From positions 1 to 5,904 of the forward strand of contig JANTFN010000118.1 in NCBI GenBank assembly GCA_024763435.1: a stretch of DNA of 5,904 nt, read 5' to 3'. The notes beneath the pieces are model-generated. The model did no database searches, had not been told where the DNA came from, and saw nothing but the letters and a program-made list of their open reading frames with translations. Position numbers and translations under genes: made by a program. Origin of the DNA: Thermodesulfobacteriota bacterium. Lineage in GTDB: Bacteria > Desulfobacterota > S145-22. Position 1 is the stretch's first letter. Each line of letters opens with the position of its first letter. This document shows positions 1 through 5,898 of this stretch, one piece after another.

Positions 1-1
1 T

Positions 2-295
2 ATTGGAGAGTTCGAAAGCATGTGCAGTCCCATAGCCCAGGCCATGGTTCTCAACGACGCGGATACAGATTTTAATGTCGTACTTGGCTTGTGTGTTGGC
101 CACGATTCCCTGTTCTTCAAATACAGCAAAGCACCCGTGACCGTATTGGTGGCCAAAGACCGCGTTTTAGGCCATAATCCGGTGGCCGCGCTTTACACCA
201 CCAGCTCCTATTACGCGCGTCTTATGAGGCCCGGGATCGACCCGGAAAAAGAACACATCACACCTTCACCGCCAGAAGAAGAATCTGCCCTCTGA
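2..295 (+). CDS. C-terminal part of a DUF1847-like protein (5' end outside the window)
   Basis: The reading frame is open from base 2, reading IGEFESMCSPIAQA before it continues to a TGA at 293-295. The true start therefore lies upstream, and the Met at base 20 is probably internal. About 97 residues are visible. The segments LNDADTDFNVVLGLCVGHD, KYSKAPVTVLVAKDRVLGHN and PVAALYTTSSYY match my memory of the C-terminal half of DUF1847 proteins, which are small, have a Cys-rich N-terminus and are often labelled putative metal-binding. The Cys-rich part would be outside the window and cannot be checked. The Cys in GLCVGHD and the nearby His and Asp are candidate ligand or active residues, which is inference. 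The last 20 or so residues (from PGIDPEKEH) are polar, rich in Pro and Glu, and look like a disordered tail. No signal peptide or membrane segment is visible in this part. The gene converges on the hem genes, so it is not in their operon. Function is unknown; the family call is fairly firm. Confidence 0.8.
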   Translation: MGEFESMCSPIAQAMVLNDADTDFNVVLGLCVGHDSLFFKYSKAPVTVLVAKDRVLGHNPVAALYTTSSYYARLMRPGIDPEKEHITPSPPEEESAL

Positions 296-317
296 GTGAA
301 CAGGCAGGCAGGATTCT
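280..317. repeat. Imperfect inverted repeat (stem-loop) at the convergent gene junction
   Basis: AGAATCTGCC at 280-289 pairs with 307-317 (GGCAGGATTCT), giving ten base pairs with a single bulged G at 312 and a 17-base loop that contains the TGA stop of the plus-strand gene. It lies between two converging genes, so a role in ending or protecting the 3' ends of transcripts is plausible. No U-tract directly follows the stem on either strand, so it is not a textbook intrinsic terminator by itself. The pairing is seen in the sequence; the function is inferred. Confidence 0.5.
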
Positions 318-335
318 GCGTTTAAATCCTTTTTT
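310..335 (+). terminator. Possible weak intrinsic terminator for the DUF1847-like gene
   Basis: AGGATT (310-315) pairs with AATCCT (325-330) around a nine-base loop and is followed at once by five more T residues (331-335). The position, 15 bases after the plus-strand stop codon, is right for a terminator. The stem is short and has only two G-C pairs, so it is weak. It shares bases 310-315 with the larger stem-loop at 280-317, so the two cannot form together. On the minus strand no T-run follows, so any terminator for the hem operon is not evident here. Confidence 0.35.
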
Positions 336-359
336 CTTCGGGCTTCTGCCTTTCAGCTT

Positions 360-1874
360 TTACCTTATTTCAGCCACAATCGCCTCAATCAGGGCATCGA
401 TGGTATAGGCCGGGGGTTCGATATCGATCCTGAAACCAAATTCGCGCAATGTTTCCGACGTAATGGGGCCGATAGAGGCTATTTTGACGGCTGACGGAAT
501 CGCGCGCGCCTTTTCAGGCCCGCCCATGATGTCCACGAAATTCCGCACGGTGGAGGAAGCGGTGAAGGTAATTATATCGACCTTTCCTGTTTGAATTTCC
601 TCAACCATCCCCTCGCCGGGTGTTTCCATGACGGTTTCATAAACCGGGATAACAGCCACCTGATGCCCCCGCTTTCTTAACGTCTCCGGTAAAATCTCCC
701 GAGCCACGCGCGCGCGCGGAAAAAGGATTTTCTTTCCCTCTCCCTCCTCCGGGAAAACCGCGAGAAGTCCCTCAGCCTTATAGTCTTCCGGAACCAGGTC
801 AGGCACAATTCCAAAATCCCGGACCTTTCCGGCCGTTCGGGGCCCAATGGCCGCGACCGAAACCCCGCCAAGGACCCGGGCATCCTTTCCCGATTGGAAA
901 AGACGTTCAAAAAAGGCGGTTACACCATTCACGCTGGAAAAGATAAGCCAGTCAAACCCTTGAATCTGTTTAATCGCGGCATCAATTTCCGCCCATGATT
1001 TCGGCGGCTGAATCCTGATGGTTGGAAACTGGACAACTTCCGCCCCGAGGGCCTCCAGGCGCTGCCGCATGTCACTCGCCTGCGCCCGTGCGCGGGTGAC
1101 GACAATCCGCCTGCCGAACAGGGGCCGCGTCTCAAACCAGTTCAGTGACGCCCTTAAAGACACCACCTGGCCCACAACAAGAATAGCCGGAGGCTTTATC
1201 CCCTCTTTTTCCGCGATATCAGGCATGGTTTTCAAGGTTCCCGTCACCGTGCGCTGGCCCGGCGTGGTGCCCCAGCGTATCATGGCGGCGGGGGTTTCGG
1301 GGTCTTTGCCGGCCTCGATGAGATTGGTACAGATTTGTGCCAGGTTTTTGACTCCCATGAGAAAAACGAGGGTACCCATGGCGCTGGACAGCCCCTTCCA
1401 GTCAATGGCGCTTTTGGTTTTATCCGGCCGCTCATGCCCCGTCACAATCCCGATGGTAGAGGTAAAATCCCGGTGGGACAGGGGAATCCCCGCGTAGGCC
1501 GGCGCGGCAATGGCTGAGGTTATCCCCGGAACAACTTCAAAGGGAATGCCGTTTTCACGTAACACCTGGGCCTCTTCCCCGCCCCGCCCGAAGATATAGG
1601 GGTCTCCCCCCTTCAGGCGTGCCACAACCTTTCCCTGCCCTGCCAGATCAACAAGAAGCTGATTAATCCCTGTCTGAGACAGGGTGTGATCAGAGCTCTT
1701 TTTCCCCACATAAATGGTTTCCGTCCCCTCCCGCGTCTCCTCTAACAGCGTGGGGTTGGCGAGATAGTCATAAACCACGGCATCGCATTCCCGAAGAATT
1801 TTCTGTGCCTTGACGGTTAAAAGCCCGGGGTCTCCGGGACCCGATCCAATAAGATAAACCTTGCCTTTTTTCAT
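360..1874 (-). CDS. cobA-hemD: Fused uroporphyrinogen-III C-methyltransferase / uroporphyrinogen-III synthase (CobA-HemD)
   Basis: This is a 504-residue cytoplasmic bifunctional enzyme. Residues 1 to about 245 are an SAM-dependent uroporphyrinogen-III methyltransferase (SUMT): GSGPGDPGLLT (10-20), RLKGGDPYIFGRGGEE (86-101), VVPGITSA (114-121) and IRWGTTPGQRTVTGTL (199-214) are its hallmark motifs. It adds two methyl groups to uroporphyrinogen III to give precorrin-2. After a short linker, residues from about 254 to 504 are uroporphyrinogen-III synthase, which closes hydroxymethylbilane with inversion of ring D: VTRAR (259-263), FSSVNGV (312-318), AIGPRTA (342-348), TFTASSTVRNF (436-446) and IASIGPITS (465-473). 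Both halves look full length. The N-terminal order methyltransferase-then-synthase is known from anaerobes such as clostridia and Desulfovibrio. There is no CysG-like dehydrogenase/ferrochelatase domain, so precorrin-2 must be oxidised and chelated by other proteins. The ATG start has AAGGA (1884-1880) five bases upstream. It is the last gene of the minus-strand cluster, 87 bases after hemC, whose product is the substrate of the HemD half. Confidence 0.97.
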   Translation of the reverse strand: MKKGKVYLIGSGPGDPGLLTVKAQKILRECDAVVYDYLANPTLLEETREGTETIYVGKKSSDHTLSQTGINQLLVDLAGQGKVVARLKGGDPYIFGRGGEEAQVLRENGIPFEVVPGITSAIAAPAYAGIPLSHRDFTSTIGIVTGHERPDKTKSAIDWKGLSSAMGTLVFLMGVKNLAQICTNLIEAGKDPETPAAMIRWGTTPGQRTVTGTLKTMPDIAEKEGIKPPAILVVGQVVSLRASLNWFETRPLFGRRIVVTRARAQASDMRQRLEALGAEVVQFPTIRIQPPKSWAEIDAAIKQIQGFDWLIFSSVNGVTAFFERLFQSGKDARVLGGVSVAAIGPRTAGKVRDFGIVPDLVPEDYKAEGLLAVFPEEGEGKKILFPRARVAREILPETLRKRGHQVAVIPVYETVMETPGEGMVEEIQTGKVDIITFTASSTVRNFVDIMGGPEKARAIPSAVKIASIGPITSETLREFGFRIDIEPPAYTIDALIEAIVAEIR

Positions 1875-1906
1875 TTGAATCCTTATCTCTATTTTTTATT
1901 TCCGTT

Positions 1907-1930
1907 CCCCGGCTCTGTTCGTTTCCGGGG
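1907..1930 (-). other. GC-rich stem-loop between hemC and cobA-hemD
   Basis: In the 87-base gap, CCCCGG (1907-1912) pairs perfectly with CCGGGG (1925-1930) around a 12-base loop. Read on the minus strand, the stem is followed by an A-rich leader (AACGGAAATAAAAAATAG) and then the ribosome binding site of cobA-hemD, not by a T-run. It therefore does not look like an intrinsic terminator in the operon direction. It could be an mRNA-processing or stability element that sets the ratio of HemC to CobA-HemD, or it may be chance. A weaker four-base-pair hairpin (1934-1945) sits beside it. I see no convincing promoter in the gap. Confidence 0.35.
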
Positions 1931-1961
1931 GCTGCTTGTTTAAGCTGTTTTACCGAAACAC

Positions 1962-2894
1962 TCAGGCCAACTTGTCATAAACCTCTTTCAGAATCTCACC
2001 CGCACCCCTTGACAGCAGGGATTCCGCCAGGGCCTTTCCCACGGATGCCGCGTCTTGTCGATTGCCTTTGAGGCTGTCTTCAATGACCCGCTTCCCGTCA
2101 AGGCTTGAAACCATGCCGTGCAGGGAAACCTCCGTCCCGTCCACCCCGGCATACGCGGCGATGGGAACCTGACACCCGCCTTCGAGAGTTTTCAGAAAAC
2201 CCCGTTCCGCCAAAACCGCTGCCCTTGCGTCTTCATCATTCAGGACAGTTAACATCCGGCAAAGCGCCGTATCGCCTTCACGCGCCTCGATACCAAGAAC
2301 CCCCTGCCCCACGGCGGGAATAAACCGTTCCACGGAAAGATACTGGGAAACCCGTTCAGCCAGGGCCATCCGCTTCAATCCCGCCGCGGCCAGAAGCACA
2401 CCGGAAAGGGCCATTTCTTCTATCTTACGTATCCTTGTTTCCAGGTTTCCTCGAATGGATACCGTTTTGAGGCGCGGGAAAAAACGGGTGAGATGCGCCT
2501 GCCTGCGCAGGCTGCTTGTCCCGATGACGCTTCCCGCCGGAAGGGCGTCCAGGCTGGTTGCCCCGTCTCTGCCAACAAAGGCATCTCTCGGGTCTTCCCG
2601 TTTGGTGTAGGCGGTCAGAAACAGGCCGTCCGGCAGCTCCGCGGGGACATCCTTCATACTGTGAACCGCCAGATCAATTTCTCCGCGGAACATGGCCTCT
2701 TCAATTTCCTTCACAAACAGGCCCTTCCCACCCACATTCGCCAGGGGAACATCCAGTATCTTGTCCCCGGTGGTTTTGATGATTTTCAGAGATACATCGG
2801 CATCGGGAAACGTCCCGGATATTTTTTCTCTGACCCAGTTGGCCTGCCACAGGGCAAGGCTGCTCCCCCTTGTGCCAATTACAATTTTCATCAC
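1962..2894 (-). CDS. hemC: Porphobilinogen deaminase (hydroxymethylbilane synthase)
   Basis: This cytoplasmic enzyme joins four porphobilinogen units into the linear hydroxymethylbilane, using a covalently bound dipyrromethane cofactor. At 310 residues it has the family's normal length. Seen motifs: IGTRGSSLALWQ (6-17), the catalytic Asp82 in HSMKDVP, the substrate-binding arginines in GTSSLRR (Arg130, Arg131) and in SIRGNLETR (Arg148, Arg154), PAVGQGVLGIE (193-203), and Cys241 in EGGCQVPIAAYA, which carries the cofactor. All expected residues are present, so the enzyme should be active. The start is ambiguous: GTG (2894-2892) is immediately followed by ATG (2891-2889). AAGGA at 2908-2904 is nine bases from the GTG and twelve from the ATG, so spacing mildly favours the GTG, whereas the ATG would give the more usual beginning MKIVIGTRGS. 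It lies 12 bases downstream of purL and feeds the next gene, cobA-hemD. Confidence 0.97.
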   Translation of the reverse strand: MMKIVIGTRGSSLALWQANWVREKISGTFPDADVSLKIIKTTGDKILDVPLANVGGKGLFVKEIEEAMFRGEIDLAVHSMKDVPAELPDGLFLTAYTKREDPRDAFVGRDGATSLDALPAGSVIGTSSLRRQAHLTRFFPRLKTVSIRGNLETRIRKIEEMALSGVLLAAAGLKRMALAERVSQYLSVERFIPAVGQGVLGIEAREGDTALCRMLTVLNDEDARAAVLAERGFLKTLEGGCQVPIAAYAGVDGTEVSLHGMVSSLDGKRVIEDSLKGNRQDAASVGKALAESLLSRGAGEILKEVYDKLA

Positions 2895-2903
2895 TGCACC
2901 AAA

Positions 2904-2908
2904 TCCTT
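2904..2908 (-). promoter_or_regulatory. hemC ribosome binding site overlapping the purL stop codon
   Basis: On the minus strand, TTAAGGATTTGG spans the end of purL: its TAA is 2909-2907 and the AAGGA is 2908-2904. Ribosomes ending purL would thus sit on the hemC initiation site, an arrangement typical of translational coupling. It serves the tandem GTG-ATG start pair at 2894-2889. Confidence 0.7.
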
Positions 2909-5882
2909 AAAATTTCAGCGGCTGCTGCCAGGCTTCTTTCGCCTCCTGACAGGTCAGCCGGCAAATGTTTTTCTGTGCCCCCTCCATGAATACAATTTCT
3001 TCATCCTGCCGGACATGCCCAATACAGGCAATCGTGTCTCCCGCAAAAACACGTTCAAAGGCCTCACGGTCGGATGGCGCCACGGTCATAACCAACCGGC
3101 TCTGAGATTCGGAGAAGAGGCATTCAGAAAAAGATGTTATCCCCTCCGAGGGAATTGCCGCGCAGTCAATCTCGATTCCAAATCCGCCCGCAAGGGCCTT
3201 TTCAACCAGGGCAACACCCAGGCCGCCATCGGAACAGTCATGGCAGGAGCGAACTAACCCGTCGTTGATCGCCTGAAAAATCCTGTGATACCGGTCAGCC
3301 GCTTGCTCCGGTTCCACCGCGGGGGCCTCTCCGGCATGGGCCCCGAGCAGGGAATAGTATTCGCTTCCCCCCAGCTCCGGCCGGGTTATTCCCGCGATAT
3401 AGATCAGGTCTCCAGGCACCTTCACATCCATGGTCACGGCCTTTTCCACGTCCGGAATTCTGCCGATAACGGAAACAAGGAGCGTGGGTGGAATAGAAAT
3501 CTTCTTTCCTTTAACCACCACATCATTTTTCATGCTGTCCTTGCCGGAAATCAGAGGAATCCCGTAAACGGGAAGCACATCATACAGCGCCTGGTTCGCC
3601 CGGACCAGCATGGCCAATTTCTCTCTCCCGTCCGGGTTTTTCTCCGACTGAATGGGGTCGCACCAGCAGAAATTGTCGAGGGCCGCGATGTGCTCCGGAT
3701 CACACCCGACACAGATGGCGTTTCGCACCGCTTCATCCGCCGCGCAGGCAGCCATCCGATAGGCGTCATAATCACTGAATTTCGGGCAGATACCGTTGGC
3801 AATCACCACCCCTTCCCGGGAATCCAGCAGGGGTTTCAGGACCGCGGCATCCGAGGGGCCGTCGTTTTTCTCCCCCGTAAGGGGTTTGACAACGCTTCCC
3901 CCCTGAACCTCGTGGTCATACTGGCGTATCATCGATTCCTTGCTGCAGACATTCAGAGAGGCCATTAATTTAAGGAGATTTTTTCTTAAATCGGCATCCT
4001 CGGGCGGGGGCCCCGCTTTGATAACCGGCGGGCGCCACCGGGCCTCCAATGCCATACCAGGGAGTCCATCGTGAAAAAACCCCATCTCCAGAAAGGCAAC
4101 CGTTTCATCGTTAAAGGTCACATGAAAATAGCCGGAATCGGTAAACCGTCCCAGGTCGGTTGATTCCACATCCATCTTTTCAGACAGCGCGAGAAAAGTC
4201 GCCATGTTTTCCGGCGGGACTGCCACGGTCATCCGTTCCTGTGCCTCCGACACGAGAATTTCCCAGGGCTGCAGGCCGGGATACTTCAACGGGGCCTTTT
4301 CCAGCGCCATTTCCACCCCTCCGGAAAGCTGGGCCATTTCACCCACCGACGACGAGAGCCCCCCCGCGCCGTTGTCCGTAATGGCATGATACAGGCCCAG
4401 ATCCCGCGCCCTGAGCAGAAAGTCAAACATCTTCTTCTGCGTGATCGGGTCTCCTATCTGAACAGCCGTCACGGGAGACGATTCAGACAACTCCTCGGAT
4501 GAAAAGGTCGCGCCATGAATTCCGTCCGCGCCGATACGTCCCCCAACCATCACCACCCGGTCGCCGGGTTCAACCCATTTTTTGTGAGAGGGATGCCCAT
4601 TTATCACCGCCGGCATGATGCCGCAGGTCCCGCAGAAAACAAGGGGCCGTCCCAAAAACCGTTCCTCAAAAACAACCGCGCCGTTTACCGTGGGAATACC
4701 GCTTTTGTTTCCTCCGTGTTCAACCCCCTCGCGAACGCCCTCATAAATCTTCATGGGCGGCAGTATCCCCTGCGGAATCGGTTTATCATACCGGGGATCC
4801 GCGAAACAGAAAATATCGGTATTCGCGATGAGGCGCGCGCCGAGGCCTGTCCCAAAGGGGTCCCGGTTAACGCCGACAATACCAGTCAACGCCCCGCCGT
4901 AGGGATCGAGCGCCGACGGGCTGTTATGGGTTTCCACCTTGAACACAAGGTTATGGTCATCATCAAATTTGATGACACCGGCATTATCGGTAAAAACGGA
5001 AACGCAAATATCCCTGTCGCCTTTGGATTCCCGAACCTTTTTCGTCGTTCCCTGAATGAATGTCTTGTAGAGGCTGTGAATCACCTCGTCTTTCCCCGCG
5101 TTATCATAATGAATCGTCGCGTTGAATATCTTGTGCTTGCAGTGTTCCGACCAGGTCTGCGCGATGGCCTCCAGTTCCACATCGGTTACCCGGTGGTCCA
5201 GCCCCCATCTCCCCCGCTGTTCAATGATCTCCGGGCGGTTCATGTGGTCCCGCAGGGTCTCCATTTCCGTCAGGGAGAGCGCCAGAACCCTTTGCCGGCT
5301 GAGGTCAACCAGGGCGGCCTCCGCCAGGTTCAAATCAAAACGGCGGGCCTCCTGCTTCACGTCCAGCTTGACGACTGGCAGTGCCCGCAGTGCCTCAAAG
5401 TTCTTCGCCAATGCCGTTTTCGGAAAAAGGGTAAAACGGTGAATCAGCGGATTTCCAAGGATTCGGTGCGCAATAAGGCGGGCCTCTTCTTCGGCCACCT
5501 CTCCATAGAGGAGGGTTGCCGTGGCACAATAAACTCCCTCCCCCGCCTTGAGGGGCCTCTCAAGATAATCACTGATAACCTGTCGGGCCGTCTTCGCCAC
5601 ATTATCGGTCACCCCCGGCTTGAACCCAACCTCGATCCACCAGTCCGCGTCGTTCCGAAAGGGGGTGTCCAGGGTTAAATCCTGGACAACAGGATCGTAA
5701 AAGGCGTCCCTGGCAAGCCTCTCAAGGGTATCATGGTCGATATCGGCATTGATAAGATAGATAGACAAAACACGAACACTGTCGAGAGAGACCCCTGTTT
5801 CCTGGGCCACGCGCTTTTGCACGCGCATCCCCGGCCCGTCCGGAATATTCGGCTTGAATCCAACCTCCACGCGGTAAATCAA
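2907..5882 (-). CDS. purL: Phosphoribosylformylglycinamidine synthase with two N-terminal PurS-like modules and no glutaminase domain
   Basis: This enzyme of de novo purine synthesis converts FGAR, ATP and ammonia from glutamine to FGAM in the cytoplasm. Its 991 residues fall into: PurS-like module 1 (about 2-75), PurS-like module 2 (about 80-155), a helical linker, then the FGAM synthase core with its two tandem AIRS-type halves. Core motifs are TWSEHCKH (243-250, candidate catalytic His247), KVETHNSPSALDPYGGA (315-331), HGGNKSGIPTVNG (389-401), ITDNGAGGLSSSVGEM (501-516), SEAQERM (545-551), ISGKDSMKND (778-787) and CHDCSDGGLGVALVEKALAGG (about 880-900). The large gammaproteobacterial PurL (about 1,300 residues) has a C-terminal glutaminase; here the protein ends at PLKF soon after the core, so PurQ must act in trans. 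The small Bacillus-type PurL has its PurS separate, so this form is intermediate. The start is TTG: a TGA lies in frame at 5900-5898, no in-frame ATG or GTG lies between, and a G-rich ribosome binding site is eight bases upstream. It is the first visible gene of the purL-hemC-cobA-hemD cluster. Confidence 0.95.
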   Translation of the reverse strand: MIYRVEVGFKPNIPDGPGMRVQKRVAQETGVSLDSVRVLSIYLINADIDHDTLERLARDAFYDPVVQDLTLDTPFRNDADWWIEVGFKPGVTDNVAKTARQVISDYLERPLKAGEGVYCATATLLYGEVAEEEARLIAHRILGNPLIHRFTLFPKTALAKNFEALRALPVVKLDVKQEARRFDLNLAEAALVDLSRQRVLALSLTEMETLRDHMNRPEIIEQRGRWGLDHRVTDVELEAIAQTWSEHCKHKIFNATIHYDNAGKDEVIHSLYKTFIQGTTKKVRESKGDRDICVSVFTDNAGVIKFDDDHNLVFKVETHNSPSALDPYGGALTGIVGVNRDPFGTGLGARLIANTDIFCFADPRYDKPIPQGILPPMKIYEGVREGVEHGGNKSGIPTVNGAVVFEERFLGRPLVFCGTCGIMPAVINGHPSHKKWVEPGDRVVMVGGRIGADGIHGATFSSEELSESSPVTAVQIGDPITQKKMFDFLLRARDLGLYHAITDNGAGGLSSSVGEMAQLSGGVEMALEKAPLKYPGLQPWEILVSEAQERMTVAVPPENMATFLALSEKMDVESTDLGRFTDSGYFHVTFNDETVAFLEMGFFHDGLPGMALEARWRPPVIKAGPPPEDADLRKNLLKLMASLNVCSKESMIRQYDHEVQGGSVVKPLTGEKNDGPSDAAVLKPLLDSREGVVIANGICPKFSDYDAYRMAACAADEAVRNAICVGCDPEHIAALDNFCWCDPIQSEKNPDGREKLAMLVRANQALYDVLPVYGIPLISGKDSMKNDVVVKGKKISIPPTLLVSVIGRIPDVEKAVTMDVKVPGDLIYIAGITRPELGGSEYYSLLGAHAGEAPAVEPEQAADRYHRIFQAINDGLVRSCHDCSDGGLGVALVEKALAGGFGIEIDCAAIPSEGITSFSECLFSESQSRLVMTVAPSDREAFERVFAGDTIACIGHVRQDEEIVFMEGAQKNICRLTCQEAKEAWQQPLKF
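5616..5867 (-). repeat. Short direct repeat marking the duplicated PurS-like modules
   Basis: The 18 bases at 5616-5633 and at 5850-5867 agree at 17 positions, differing only at 5625 versus 5859. They are spaced 234 bases, exactly 78 codons, and encode EVGFKP at residues 6-11 and 84-89 of PurL, the first strand of each PurS-like module. The rest of the two modules has diverged strongly, so this is a conserved relic of an internal duplication or a convergent motif, not a mobile repeat. Confidence 0.7.
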
Positions 5883-5890
5883 GGCATTTT

Positions 5891-5898
5891 CCCCCCTT
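5891..5898 (-). promoter_or_regulatory. purL ribosome binding site, AAGGGGGG, for a TTG start
   Basis: On the minus strand AAGGGGGG (5898-5891) can pair with the 16S rRNA 3' end with a G-U wobble in place of the usual A, and lies eight bases before the TTG at 5882-5880. This spacing supports the TTG start. An out-of-frame ATG at 5887-5885 lies only three bases from the G-run, reads ATG-CCT-TGA, and its stop overlaps the TTG. The promoter of the operon is outside the window, beyond 5904. Confidence 0.6.

Noticed and set aside
1018..1497. A 159-codon open frame on the plus strand
   Set aside because: It is antisense to the SUMT/HemD junction of cobA-hemD, with no recognisable domain and no supporting ribosome binding site context that would outweigh the sense gene.
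1934..1950. Possible plus-strand terminator (GCTT/AAGC hairpin followed by TGTTTT)
   Set aside because: The stem is only four base pairs, the T-run is broken, and no plus-strand gene ends there.
1875..1961. Possible sigma-70 promoter for cobA-hemD in the A/T-rich part of the gap
   Set aside because: There are A/T-rich stretches but no pair of -35 and -10 elements with sensible spacing that I can point to.
2493..3257. A 254-codon open frame on the plus strand spanning the hemC/purL joint
   Set aside because: It is antisense to the N-terminal half of hemC and the C-terminus of purL, both firmly identified. Its protein sequence shows no motif and is rich in residues typical of shadow frames.
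3285..3968. A 227-codon open frame on the plus strand
   Set aside because: It is antisense to the conserved C-terminal half of the PurL core, including the SGKDS and CSDGG motifs. The high His/Arg content fits a shadow frame.
4515..5678. A 387-codon open frame on the plus strand
   Set aside because: It lies wholly antisense to purL, whose protein is a clear match along this whole stretch. The translation has no recognisable domain, and long antisense frames are expected opposite GC-rich coding DNA.
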